A program made the translations under genes and the position numbers. Below the pieces are notes generated by a model. That model saw nothing but the letters and a program-made list of their open reading frames with translations, did not search any database and was not told the origin of the DNA. 64,000 bases of DNA from assembly GCA_002007465.1 (NCBI GenBank), contig LNAC01000275.1, positions 1,380,635 to 1,444,634 of the forward strand, written 5' to 3'. Positions 24,101 through 36,009 of the stretch are shown here, one piece after another (position 1 is the stretch's first letter; each line of letters starts with the position of its first letter). This DNA is from Ailurus styani. Lineage: Eukaryota > Chordata > Mammalia > Carnivora > Ailuridae.

Positions 24101-26004
24101 TTTCTGCAATCTTCCTTTGTGATTAAAAATGAACCATATGGTAGCTCGTTGGTGCTAGTAAAGCACAAATATCAAAGTAAAATTTCAAAGTAAAATTATT
24201 CTTTAACTTCTAAAGCCTCTAAATATCCTGAGAATTTCCCCACAGTAATTTCCACAAGTCTTCAAATTTCCTCTCATCCTCATCTAATTAAAAGTGCTAC
24301 TGTCAAAGGTATGTTGTATAAATAAGAAACAATTTTTACTAATTTGGTTATTTTCTGTTAAAACTAATGGATTTGCAAACACAATCTTCATTCCTAAACT
24401 ACAATATTTGGTTCTGCTACTGCTTATTGTGGCAAATGTGCATTATTTCATTGAGGTCTAAATTTAAATAGATTTCTATCGGTTGGTCTTTTGTGCCTTT
24501 TAAAATTATTTTTTCTTTTATTATTTTTGCTAGAAAAATTCTTTTCAAGTTCAAAACAACTGACTTTGAAATAAACTGTTGAAACCCTACCTGTCTGCAG
24601 GTGGGAGCTCACAATCACTTCAAATAATTGGCTTTGGAAACAGAGAGAAGCTTGACAACATTTCAGGGACTTGAAACAAGCCTTCAGGCTTCTCCTGATG
24701 GTGCAGTTGCCCAGTCACCTAACTGTGTAATAGTAGAAGGGTCCCAGCTGGGCTGTAGCAGTTTGATTTCCCCAACTTCAGATCACTGCTTGGCCCATAC
24801 CTACACTGACCATCTGAAGTGTCTAGCCACTTATGGCCACATGTGCAATAAGCAGCAATTATTTCCTGCTTGTCAGGCATGTGAGGTCACCTAATGCACC
24901 AAGCCAAAAGCTTTTCCCCACCCTCTTTTTGGGGAGAGGCAAATGAGGGCAGAACATTTTATTAGATCTTTTAGTGATTTTTTATTTTTTTTTTAATCAA
25001 CATTACTTTCTGAGAGACTGGAATTGTAAATGAATACGTTCAGAGCTTACCATCCACATGAGAATAAAAACTCAAAAAAGGGACTATAGATAGAGGCCTA
25101 TCAGCTAAACTGAAGGGGACAAAGAAACTGGTGTATACAAATATAAAAGGAAGATGAATTTTCAGCTATTAATTGACAAAGCATTTAGATTAACGGGTAA
25201 TCAAAGCTGTTTTCTTCAAATATTCAAAAAAATTAACAGCAAAACCAAAGTATACAATAGGATTAGTAAATGATATGAAGACCCATTCAAATGCTAATAA
25301 AGTCTCAGGAGCACTAGACAGAAAGTGGAAGCTACCCCAGGCAAGAGACAACCCAATTCTGGCATGAGCTGGAGTTGGGAGGGAATTCCCAGTGCGAACA
25401 GGTCCTCTCCGGCAAAAGGGAGGCAGGCAAAATTTGTTCTATGTCCATCTAAAACATATGTATTTTCAACTATTTGTAAATGCCACTTATTATTTTTGCT
25501 GGTGTGCCACTGAGTCATTTCTTTCTTTGGGCACAAAGAGAAATGTGTTGAGTATATTCTCTCAAGAGACATTCACGAAATGAAGGCAAACTCTAATGTT
25601 CTAGTTTAACTCTTCTGTGAGTCTCTGTTTTACACTATAATCACACACTGATACACTGACAAAATTATACTGAAAAATAGTTACAGAAACTTATAACACA
25701 AAGTGGGCTCCTTTAAAGACTTGTCTCCTTTTGCCTTTAACTGAAATTGATGTTGAAGCTGGAGCTCTAAGCCACCTCAGGAAGTTACTCATTTTTTTGA
25801 GGATATTTCCCATGGAAACATGAGGTGTATATGTTAATAAAACTTTTATCTATTTTTCTCTTAATTATGTCTTTTGTCACAAGGTCTCAGTCAAGAATTT
25901 AAAAGAGTACAGGGAAAATCACTTTTCTTCCCCTATACTTATAAGTTCACACCCAGTTCGGTCTCACTCCAGTTGGGATTACACCATTACCTCCTTCTAT
26001 CGGA
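24101..26004. other. putative intron, no recognisable feature
   Basis: Apparently unique sequence with poly-T/A runs (for example T-rich near 24980-24995). Open frames of 60-92 codons occur on both strands without splice support. Confidence 0.4.
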
Positions 26005-26125
26005 GCTGATATTCATTTGTTCACTTATTCAACATACGTCACTGAGAGCCAGCTATGTGCTGGAGTACTGTTTTGAGTAGTGGAGGCACAACGATGAAGG
26101 AGAAAGGCTCTTCCAGTTCTTCCAA
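26005..26125 (-). mobile_element. L2 LINE 3' fragment
   Basis: TTCACTTATTCAACATACGT, CCAGCTATGTGCTGGAG and AGTGGAGGCACAACGATGAA follow the reverse complement of an L2 3' UTR. Confidence 0.6.
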
Positions 26126-27755
26126 GGCCAGGCAGCAGGAGAACCTGAAAAAAGGAAATGTCCCCTGTACTGAGGTTCCTGGAAACTGCAACTTCATTTC
26201 TTTGGGTTTATGTTCAAGATCACTTTGCCATCAACTAGTATTTTAATGGACATAGACTAATGAGAAAAAGACAGAGGTAGACTTATAAATAAAATATGCA
26301 TTTATGCCAAATGAAAGCAAATGAGGTTAAGGTACAAACTTTCTCTGTAGTTCAAATGGAGAGACAGGGAAAGAATTGGGACAATCCCTTGCATGCAACC
26401 GCATAGGCATGCCAAGTTCCAAAACCTGTACTGTGGCTATCTGGAACATATTCAGACCGTAAGTAGCAATTTCATTTCAACACAACTCCTTCTGTCACCT
26501 CAAATTAATGTTGTTAATTTGAGTTTTATTGACTTTAGAGTTTTGTTTTTATTTAGTTTGTAAATTTGTTTCAGTTTTATAATTCAAAGAGCTCTAAGCA
26601 CAGAGAATTTATCCTTGGTTTTATATTTGCACATATGTAAGTAACACTGTCATTAAATGAATTTAATGACACCGAGGAACACTGTTTCTTGGGTTCATAT
26701 AAGTTCTGGAAACTGATTTATTATATTCACCATTGGCTGTTTGCAGCAAGGAGTTATCATTCCAGCCCGTCCTGATGGAGCTACCCCTTTTTTCAATTGT
26801 TTGTTGATCTGGGAGTTGAAAGAAACAGTCCCTTTTTTTGTTATCTAGAGGCTTGAGGGGACACTTCTGGCTTTCTGTGCGCAGGGACTGTAATTTCCTT
26901 CAAATTTATCAGTGAAAGAAAATGGTGAGCTGAGAGTTAGCAAACATCTGAAAACAATAAAGAGGAAAGGAAAACCCAATTCAGTCTATTGCCTTAGGGA
27001 ATGGGGAAAAGGCTGTGTTTTCTGATAACACAGGGAAACTTTGTGGAAGATACTACCCGCTGCAGCTGGCCCAGTAGACGTGGGGCCGTTTCTTTCACCG
27101 CACACCAGAAGGGGAGCCTGCAGTCAATACCGGGCCATGCTTCAGTCCCCTATCTCAAGAACACAGGTGAGGAAGGCAGTGGTTTGTTCTACGTGGTTCC
27201 CCACTGCTTGTCCTCAAGGGTGCACTGGGCCATGGCAGTTTTCACCAGTCTTTGACAAACCGAGAAAGATAAGGTCGACCAGTGTTTATATAAGCATGTT
27301 GGTGTAAAGTTACTAACTGTCCTTTCCCAGGAAGAACTGTTCTTTGTTCTAAGATGTGACCGTCTTGCATCTTTGTGGTTGAAATGTCCTGGGATACATT
27401 CGCTACACACATGCTCAAAGTAAGCTTCCCCTCCGGATAAGGAATCAGACATAAACACAATTTCTGGCTTTCCCAAAGCACAAAGTAATATGAAATAATG
27501 GGACATGCAAACATTTTAAAATATAACAAATATAATTAAACACGCTTTCTTTTACAAAATTGTGTTAAGAGTAGGTGATGATTGTTTCGTGTTATTTTTA
27601 TTTTCTGTTTACTTGGACACATAAAAAAATTGTCAACCTTAGCTTAATCCCAAGGATTTTGCTTGTTTCTTTTTGGCTTTTTGAAGTTCTACTGGTTTAT
27701 GAAATCCCAAAGTTCAAGAACCATCAAGTACTGACAAGAGCTTGTGACTTAGGGG
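26126..27755. other. putative intron, no recognisable feature
   Basis: Unassigned sequence. Overlapping open frames of 84-105 codons on both strands at 27000-27530 show no splice borders and are treated as chance. Confidence 0.4.
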
Positions 27756-27945
27756 CAGGGGGATTGAGGTTTTCACCACTGGCTACACCACCCTGGGAAT
27801 GTTGCTTAAACCCTTTCAAAGCTGTAGGGCCCTCATATACAAAATAGAGATGATGGTATCTTTCTGCATAGAGCCACTTATAAAGAGTAATGAAAAAAAA
27901 TGTGTAAAGCATCTGAGAGCTTAATAAACGAAAGTCACCATCATT
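27756..27945 (-). mobile_element. MIR SINE, diverged
   Basis: CACCACCCTGGGAATGTTGC, then ATATACAAAATAGAGATGAT, then AAAGCATCTGAGAGCTTAAT follow the reverse complement of MIR in order. Confidence 0.6.
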
Positions 27946-28760
27946 GGTAACTATCAGCCCTTGGTTTTCATACATTCGATATAAACTCAGCAGTCAGAAA
28001 GTTTAATTGCAAAGACTCAACATCCTTTAAAATCAGAGACAAAGCACAAGACCATAATTTCCGACCCAACTGAGTACTTATTTTTTCTGGATTAGACCAG
28101 ACTGAATCTACACAAGCATCTAAAAAAATTGAAAGAGAAAGAAATCAGAACACCTAATGGCATTTTTGCCTACAAGATACCAAGCAGCCAGTTCAGCTGA
28201 TGTTTTTTCACTTAATTTGACATCGTTTGAGACAACAGCTCCCAATATCGCTTGATGGGAACCCATCTCACTAGGCATATACGTGCTGAGACAAAACAAT
28301 ACACCATGTTCTTAAAAGTAAATTTTCAACATTGAGAAAAAAAAAAACTTTAGAGAACCAAAGGAAACAGGAATTAGGATACTTGCCCAGAACAATAAGA
28401 AATGCTTACTTAAAATCAAATACACTATGTCATTAAAATTTAATTCATGAAACTTACTCATTTATGTGACTCATTTGAAAACACCATAAAGTTGTTGTTA
28501 ATAGGCAACTAGTCTTTACTGGTCTCATTTTCCTAAGGTTTTTTGTTTTGTTTTGTTTTGTTTTAATGATGAATAGGTCTAAACATAAGCTAACCTCTTA
28601 AGAAAATATAGATGTTAATAGATTTAAGTTGAGGAGACTACGTGTTCTTCCTTGTTTGGATAATGTTCAGTGACTGTTTTTTAGCCATTGAGGAAATAGC
28701 TCAATTTTATTCTAAACAGACACCAACTGAGAAAATAACATAAGACAGTCTTTTGTTTAC
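27946..28760. other. putative intron
   Basis: Unassigned except for a TTTTG repeat at 28538-28564. It would follow the donor of the exon at 28761-28854. Confidence 0.35.
28538..28564. repeat. (TTTTG)n simple repeat
   Basis: About five TTTTG units on the plus strand. Confidence 0.85.
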
Positions 28761-28854
28761 CTGGGGATTTGAGAGCTCTGGAAGTTCCTGTAGGTTTCAT
28801 GAGTGAACGAATCAACACTCTTGCTTTTCACAGACATGTCAAATTGGCTGTTTC
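28761..28854 (-). CDS. candidate internal coding exon of an unidentified gene
   Basis: On the minus strand the sequence TGTTTTGATTTAG precedes a 94-base segment that ends CCCCAG and is followed by the donor GTAAAC. Two of the three frames hit stops early. The third is open from end to end: two bases, 30 codons, then two bases. It reads NSQFDMSVKSKSVDSFTHE, then TYRNFQSSQIP, a serine-rich hydrophilic stretch. The trailing AG joins the exon at 20940-20986 in frame. It needs one base from an upstream exon to complete its first codon (xGA). The acceptor's pyrimidine tract is weak, which is the main doubt. No upstream exon with a convincing phase match was found in the window, so the preceding intron may be long. 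Confidence 0.5.
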
Positions 28855-30724
28855 CTAAATCAAAACATGGCATGGTACAAATTGAGGTCTTGATGTGGCA
28901 CATTTCTGAGATGTTCTTCATGAATATATGTTTTTAATTCAGCAAGTTATTCATCTAGACTTAACAAATAAGCCCCTTACCTATTCCCTAACTCTTCCTA
29001 CTGAACTTTGTTTTCCTTTCCCTTGCAATTTGCTGTAGCTCAGCAACTGATAAATGAGTCCTTGCTGGAACACCATTTGACCATTAAAAAATGCCTAGGG
29101 AGCTGTAAGAACTAAGAAACATGGGCTCTGCACAGAGAAGGCCAGAATGGTCATAAAACCCTCCAGATAACTTCAGAACAAGGGCATCAAAAAGAACTGT
29201 CTACCCTCCACAGCATACACAGACCACTCAAGTTGGTTCTGCTTACCCCTAACCCAAACCTAGAATGACATCACATGACTCCCCAAACACAGCTTCAGGG
29301 AACTGTTTTCATCCAGAGCATTTCTTCAACATACATCCTGCAAACATACATTCATGTAGAAAAGTAGATCCTTGCCTTGAGCCTATACCTTTTTTTCTTT
29401 GAAGGAAGTTAGCCAATTTCAGATATAATTTCTAAATTGAAGAGTTGAGATTATAATGTCTTTTTTCTTTTCAGTTTGTTGAACGATTTTAGGAACCTGA
29501 TTTGGTTCTTGAAAATCTGGCAGATATCTAACAGAGAAATTGTTTCACTCCATCTTATCCATTTGCAGAGGCAGAATTTCCCTGTGTGCATGTTCTCAGC
29601 CACATAAGCACAGATATTCACTTGTCCTTGACATCCTATGGCATAAGCTCTGTATGTTTGTAGAGGATTCCATTCTTAGAGTTAACTCTATTCTCACAGC
29701 CCAACTGGACTTAAAAATTGAACTTTTCAAAAGTAAGTTTGAAGAGGTGGTATAATCAAATCCGAAAGGAATTCCTTTCTTTATCCCCTTGAGCTTGAAA
29801 GATGGTAATCATACATTTTTGCCTTGTAAAATTCCATGGATCAATCCTTTTATAAGTAGAGGGTAATAAATCACAGTTATTTCAAGCATTCATTTATTAA
29901 ACTGCTTGATTTTTATTCATTTTACTTCTTAATTTGATAATGTAACCAATTAAAATGACACCTACTTGGTTTTGAAATCTATAGACTTTTAAGTGGTTTC
30001 CATTTTAGAAAAAAGTCAATGCATTACAGAAATAGACTGCTTTAGTGGCAAACAGTCAAAGGGAGATTCTGTTGATATTATCCAAATCCTATCATACTTC
30101 AAGAATACATGTAAACCCTAGTTTCCCCATAGAAATTCTTTCTGACTTCCCAGTCTGAAAAGATCTCTTCTGAACCTCCAAGCAAGTCAATATTTGTAAT
30201 TAGTCAGTTTCTGGGATCGTGACTATATTGTTGTTAAATTCTTTTTATATCTTAAATGTCATTTTTCTTTTAATGTCTTTTTGCTTTGTCCCCTAGCCTA
30301 GCTTGGTAACAAACTACTGTCACTCAGGAACCATGAGTTACAATTTTTTTGTATTTTTCTCTCATACAATATTTTCATTTAAAAAAATAAGTTTACAATC
30401 CCATGCCAGTCAATGTGCTGGGTGAAGGGGGCACAAAGACAGCTTTGGTTTCGCCTTGGTTTCACAAGCTTCCATTTTTGATCAAGGAAGAAAACCACAC
30501 AAAAACAACTAAGTAAAATAACATGTCAAAGAATCTCTGAGGAGGACAGATTGAGAATGGCACAGACGTGAAGAGGGTAGTTCTATAGTAGGTTGTCTGT
30601 AAATATTTATTGATATAAACTGATGATTTACTTTTAATATCATATTATGTATTTCTGTTTTATGTTTACTTTTACATTTCCCCCTTACTATGTAAGGCAA
30701 GCAAACGTCTGCAGCAATTTTCAT
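28855..30724. other. putative intron, no recognisable feature
   Basis: Mostly unassigned AT-rich sequence. A fragment near 29886-29910 (CATTCATTTATTAAACTGC) could be the last trace of a minus-strand L2 end. Confidence 0.35.
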
Positions 30725-31265
30725 TCATCCATTCCACAAATATTTACCGAGTATGTAAATATGTCACTCATTGCTCTTAATGTTAGGGATGCAAGAAGGT
30801 ACAAGACACATATGGTCTCTGCACTCATGGAGCATACGTTTTTAGGAGTTTAGACAAAATACAAATAGGCAAAACAAAACAATTATAAATTATGACAAGT
30901 GCTTTGAAAGATACACACGCAGAGCTGAAAGAACAGCAAGGAGCAAACTCCTTGAGTCAGACTGGTCAAGGAGCGTCTCCCTGAGGAGCAGCAATTTACA
31001 AAGACAAGAGGGAAAAGTATTCTGAGATTAGGAGGAGCATATGCGAAACCCTGGGGCAAGAAAGAACGAAGTAAAATCTGTTTGATGGGAATGTAATATA
31101 AGGAGGCAAGCGGTTCAAATTAAGGTTAGGGATATAGGCAGGGGCCATATTCTGGCAAGTTTTGTAAACCACAGTAAGGATACTTTCCTTTACACTAAGA
31201 ATAATGGAAAGCTACTGGGGATTTTAACAATAAAACAACATGGGCTTTAAAGAGGATCACTCAAT
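30725..31265 (-). mobile_element. L2 LINE, long 3' portion
   Basis: Read on the plus strand it follows the reverse complement of L2: TTCATCCATTCCACAAATAT, then TGTTAGGGATGCAAG, CACTCATGGAGCATACG, GACAAGTGCTTTGAAAG, AACAGCAAGGAGCAAAC, and GGCCATATTCTGGCAAGTTT. It ends with TTTAAAGAGGATCACTC. Confidence 0.75.
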
Positions 31266-31274
31266 ATGTTATGG

Positions 31275-31490
31275 GTAACTGAATGGTGTATTGATTAATA
31301 ACATGGATTCTGGATCCACGTCTTTGAGACTTTGAGTAAGTTCCTTATCTTCTCTCTGCCTTGATTTCTCATCTCTAAAATGAGAATTATAATAGTATAT
31401 GCCCAAAGAATGTTATGAGCACTAAATACATTAATACCTATAAAAAGCTTTAAATGGTAATGGCACATAGTAATTGCTACATGAGTGTTA
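31275..31490 (-). mobile_element. MIR SINE
   Basis: CTTTGAGTAAGTTCCTTATC, then TCTCATCTCTAAAATGAGAA, then GGCACATAGTAATTGCTACA give the reverse complement of MIR. Confidence 0.8.
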
Positions 31491-31539
31491 ATTTTTTTTT
31501 CGATTTCATGGAGAAAAAAGATGGATTATTAAATAGAAG

Positions 31540-31935
31540 GAATTGGAAAAATTGAGTAGCCACCTGCCCAAGATAAATAAGTTGGATCTACTCTTCAAAC
31601 CTTATACTAGTATGTTTCAAATGGTTCAAAGATGTAGCTACAAAACATAAAACAATAAGCATACTAAAGAAAAAAGAAAATTTAAAACTAGCTTTAGAGA
31701 TGCTATGTATGGCAAAACAAATGGTATAAAAATATACTGATAAATATAGAGAGAGACAATATTAAAATCAAAATTGGTGTTGGCAGAAATCAGCACAAGC
31801 AAAATTAGAGGGACAAACACTAGAAAAAAATATTTGCCATTCAAATCACAAAGAGTTAACTCCCCTAATATAAAAGAGCTCCTACATTTCAATAAGTAAA
31901 AAGAAACCAACTATCAAATAGAAAAATAGGCAAAT
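31540..31935 (+). mobile_element. L1/HAL1-type LINE fragment
   Basis: ACTAGAAAAAAATATTTGCC, CCCTAATATAAAAGAGCTCC and AGAAAAATAGGCAAAT match the order of the L1 ORF2/3' region on the plus strand. Confidence 0.65.
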
Positions 31936-32066
31936 AGGTTGTCCACTACTACCCAGGTAAAGAGGGGAAAGGGTCTCATCTTAACATTGACCTTAATGAT
32001 CTCTGCCAGCAACCTTATTTTTAATTCTGGGTAAGGCCAGCTTGGATGCTACCACTTGCATTCCAA

Positions 32067-32067
32067 T

Positions 32068-32108
<41 letters not shown>

Positions 32109-32165
32109 TGTGTGTGTGTGTGTGTGTGTGTCTGTGTCTGTGTGTGTGTGTCTGTGTGTCTGTGT
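32067..32165. repeat. (TG)n microsatellite, about 100 bases
   Basis: A near-pure TG tract interrupted by CGCG and several TCTG variants. Likely length-polymorphic. The open frames through it (poly-Cys/Val) are artefacts of the repeat. Confidence 0.97.
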
Positions 32166-33345
32166 TATCTGCATTGATGATTCACTTACATTATTGTTTG
32201 GGAACCAGTTTTTTTGTTTTTTGTTTGTTTTCCTAAAGTGTTAAAATGAACTATGACCATCATCTGTAATTATACCCTCCTTAGATTAATTTTCCCAATT
32301 GAATCCAGAAGGTTCCAACTTTGGTGACAGAGAAAGAAAGAAACCAGATGGATCATTTGGACAACCTACTGTTAAGATCTTTATTTTTCTCTATGATATA
32401 ATGGCTGAAGACAGAATAACACACCTTCTCTGTACCACTGGCCTCAAGACTGTATTCTGTTTTGAAACCTTTAACTCAATTTTTTCTAAGAGAAAGGAGA
32501 AATGATCCTTTGCTCATTTTCTCTAAGTCTTAGAAACCTGGGATCTGGCTGGACAAGGCCGCATGATCTACAGGGTTTGAGGCCAAAGTTGGAGGGACAG
32601 GCCCACCAGGGTACAGACACAGGGGAGGAGCTGGCAGGCATCTGGCCAGAAGTCGGGTTCAGCAAAGCCTGTTAGTAGTTTGGGTGCCTGCTGCCTCATG
32701 TAGCTCAGAAGCCAGGTAGCTGGTCCAGCATCAACACCTATAACTAGAAAAACAAGGCAAGCCTCGATCATGGGGGAGCTAAATATGGATAGATCATCAA
32801 GCAAGGACTTAAGCATGAAAACCAAGGTTTCAGAATGGAGGCATACAGTTGGGGGCAGAATAGTAACAAGGGAAATTTATTACTAAACTCCAGGGAGCTT
32901 GGATAAAGTCCTATAGATCCTAGATATTCTGTTGCAAAACTATGATTAATACATTGAAATAATACCATCCTGTTGATAATTAGCTACTTCTTGCAGCTGT
33001 CCCCCCCAACCCAAACCTCTTTCCCCTCTTCCAACCACGTACAAACACTTGTATCCCTCTCCCACAGTCCCTGGTCCAACAGTCAACCAGTCCTTCTCCA
33101 GTACTCCACCTGACTCCAGCTGGAGTCCCTGTTGATAGCACTGACCTCCCAGTGGAAATCAATCTGTACCCCCCTCCCCGAAATTGTGGCTGCCCATCAG
33201 CCTCTCCCCAGATCTATCCCTGTGAGGCCATGTGTTGGAACTGCAGCCTTCACTTCAGGCTACCACCATGTACCAGTTGTTAAATATACTTAAAATCACA
33301 AGACCTAAGTCTCTTCTATTTAGGCCAGTATTTGGTCCTAGAAAC
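32166..33345. other. unassigned region with a C-rich block
   Basis: No repeat was identified. At 33001-33288 a C-rich segment follows a splice-acceptor-like TAGCTACTTCTTGCAG and stays open on the plus strand for about 95 codons to TAA, without an initiating ATG at its start. It is proline-rich (for example NLYPPPRNCGCPS) and may simply reflect composition. Confidence 0.35.
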
Positions 33346-33371
33346 ATACACACACACATACACACACACAG
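33346..33371. repeat. (CA)n short tract
   Basis: About a dozen CA units with two TACA interruptions. Confidence 0.85.
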
Positions 33372-33446
33372 TTAAGCCTGCAGTTAAAGTGATGGGCCAG
33401 ATAATGACAATAGGATCAGCCATGGGGACAGAAGAAATGAAATAAA

Positions 33447-33810
33447 ATAGTCCCCTCTTATCTGTGGGGATATGTTCTAAGATTCCCCAGTGGATGCCTG
33501 AAACCATGGATAGTACCAAATCTTACACACGCTGCGTCCTTATGAGAAAGGTTAATTTATAAATAAGTCACAGTAAGAGATTAACAACTACTAAAAAATA
33601 GAACAATATAACATTATACTATGATACGAATTATATTAATATGGTCTCTTTCAAAATATCTTATTTTTCTGTACTGACCCTTACTGTGATGATGTGAGAT
33701 GATAAGCCACGGGCACATTGAGGTGAATGATCTAGTTGTCATGACATAGAGTTAGCCTACTATTGACCTCCTGCTGATTCGTCAAAAGGGAGATCCTGTT
33801 TCCAGACCCC
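33447..33810 (+). mobile_element. Tigger/pogo-type non-autonomous DNA transposon
   Basis: GTCCCCTCTTATCTGTGGGG opens the element. It is followed by CCCAGTGGATGCCTGAAACC, ATGGATAGTACCAAATCTTA, CACAGTAAGAGATTAACAAC and GATGATGTGAGATGATAAGC. This order matches a mammalian Tigger-class element that begins with a CAGTCCCCCTTATC-like terminal repeat. The right end is eroded. Confidence 0.75.
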
Positions 33811-34225
33811 AGGAATTGAAGCCACCAAAATGAAACAGCAGACAGGGGGTTGGGGAACTGCTGTGGAGGCATCCCCCCCTATATGAAATTTCACATTACA
33901 CCACCTTGCTTTTATGAAACACCTACAGTAGTACCCGTTTTCACTAAACAGAAGAAATCCAAAGAGGACTTTTGTTTTTACGATAAAAGGTGAAAATACC
34001 AAGACGTGAGCACTCTGGAGCAGCGAAAGGGTCCCCACCGAGCTCTCTCCCCAGAACCACACTCAGCACCTTAGCATCAAGCCACCAGAGCTTTGAACTC
34101 TGTGAGTATCTTTGCTTTATCTCAATTTATTTTGTGCATTTGTTAGCAAGATGTATCCTAAGCTATCAGAAAATTCCAAGAGTTTATTGTTGGGATCCAG
34201 AAATGCTCAAAAATCTCCCCCATAT
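33811..34225. other. no recognisable feature
   Basis: Unassigned sequence between a DNA transposon and a SINE. Confidence 0.4.
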
Positions 34226-34236
34226 AAATGAATGCT

Positions 34237-34317
34237 GGGCGCCTGGGTGGCTCAGTGGGTTAAAGCCTCTCCCTCTGTGAAATAAATAAATAAAATCTTA
34301 AAATAAAAATAAAAATA

Positions 34318-34355
<38 letters not shown>
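34237..34355 (+). mobile_element. internally deleted CAN-SINE with expanded AAAT tail
   Basis: The head GGGCGCCTGGGTGGCTCAGT runs through GGTTAAAGCCTCT and then jumps directly to CCCTCTGTGAAATAAATAAA. The box-B to body section of about 130 bases is missing. An (AAAT)n tract of about 45 bases follows. The flanks carry AAATGAATGCT (34226-34236) and AAATAAATGCT (near 34355-34365), a one-mismatch target-site duplication. Confidence 0.93.
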
Positions 34356-34360
<5 letters not shown>

Positions 34361-34488
34361 ATGCTGATGCTTCTTTGCTTTATGACATTTTACTTGGGAA
34401 GCTTTCACAGGAACATTCTACTTATGGATAGCTGGGAGAAACCTGTACTTAAAATCCAAGCAAGGTCTGATTCAAAAGAAAAGTCTAG

Positions 34489-34672
34489 CTTTGTGGCTCT
34501 CACACATAGGTGTGTGGAATAATTACAGGGGGAAGATGTTAAAATACAGATTCCCAGGCTTACCCCAGACTGAATCAGGACCTCTGAGGGTGGAGCTCAG
34601 TATCTATGGCTTTATTAAGTGCCTCATGGAATCCCTCTTCTCAGCAGAGCTTGGGAACTCTGATCTAACCTG
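34489..34672 (+). mobile_element. MER20/MER5-like hAT fragment
   Basis: TTGTGGCTCTCACACATAGG opens it, ATACAGATTCCCAGGCTTAC lies in the middle, and GAGCTTGGGAACTCTGA closes it, as a degraded terminal repeat pair. Confidence 0.6.
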
Positions 34673-36009
34673 TATCTAAAGCAATATCAACACTGTGGAT
34701 TTCTTGAGACCTGCTGCCCACTGTTCCCACCTTCACTGGATTTTTGTACTAATTGTTATAGCTGCCAAGAGGTAAGGGAAAATGGAAAGGATGAGGGTAA
34801 AAATAATTACAAAGACACAAATTGAAATAGATGACAAATGAATGAATATTGTATTGAGAAAAATGTGAAGCAATCTATCTTCTAGGTCATTTTAATTACT
34901 GCTTTTAAATTACTTATAATGCTGAACAAAATTGTAGATTTGGGGAGTTTTTTTCACAAAGCTAAAAACAAGGATGAAATATTATCTTCGAAATGTATTT
35001 TCCTTGAGTCCATGTAGCTAGTTATTATTCAAGATAACATCATACAGAACAAATGAAAAAGAGCTGACTGTGAAAAATAATCTGTGAGAATCCAACCGGG
35101 AAAAAAGTTGGTGTGAAGAAAAATCACAAAAGGTTTAGAGTTCATGAAGAATCAGCTCAAATAATGTTTAGTACAAAATTTATCATGAAGTAATAAAAGT
35201 TTATGACCACGTGTAATACTTAAATGGAGAAAAGTCAACATAAATATACCTGCTTTCTTTCCCTTCCTAAGGGAATCTGTATTCTGTTCTTGTCAGTCCC
35301 ACTGTCCCCTACATGGTCCATGGCCTCATGAATTTTGCAGCCATCCCTCCCCTTCCTCCATCCTCCTTCTGCCCTGTCTCTGTACATGCTTTTTTCTAGA
35401 TGCCCCAACAGGTCTACCAGTAGCCTAGAGAGGTGGCCAGTAGGAGGGCTCCACCGTACTTGGGGAATAAATGTATCCAATAAAGGAAGTCAGCATTCAA
35501 ATTCAGAGAAATCCCAGTCTATACACCAGGATTATGAGCCACAAATTTGTGGTCAGGCCCCTGTATGTGGGGAACAATAGAAAATTTCAGAATAAGTAGA
35601 TCTGGGAGAGCATATTTTCAATGGATAGGTGGTGGCAGTCTCCTAAATGGGCTGAAGGTAGGATGAGAAATCAATAAAGTCAATCTTACTAAATTGAAGC
35701 ATTGACTGTATTACTTCACAGCTGGAAAACCCTCAGGAACTCTTCATTTCCCACCCATGAGGGCCTTCATGTTCTGGGGTCAACTTTCCTTTCTAATCTT
35801 ACCTCCCATATTCATTCAACTGCTGGGCAAAATTTAAGTTCCTGCTGTATGTCAGATTCTCCCATGTGCTGGAGTCAGAGACAATAAAAAAGCTGACTGG
35901 TTCCATCTACTGGAAATCCACAACTAGAGGACAGGCAGGCAGACCAATCACTGCATGTCTAATAGGACCTCTCAAAACTGGATATTTGAAATTGCTTTGA
36001 TCTTCCCTC
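34673..36009. other. no recognisable feature
   Basis: Unassigned, apart from a possible minus-strand L2 trace near 35810-35890 (ATTCATTCAACTGCTGGGC). Confidence 0.35.

Noticed and set aside
28976..29027. Minus-strand segment between a TTGCTGAGCTACAG acceptor and a GTAAGG donor, considered as an exon linking 38.5 kb to 28.8 kb.
   Set aside because: All three frames contain a stop, including one at the last codon of the frame that would match, so it cannot carry the reading frame onward.
32042..32244. Two plus-strand open frames with long Cys-Val runs.
   Set aside because: They are translation of the (TG)n microsatellite.
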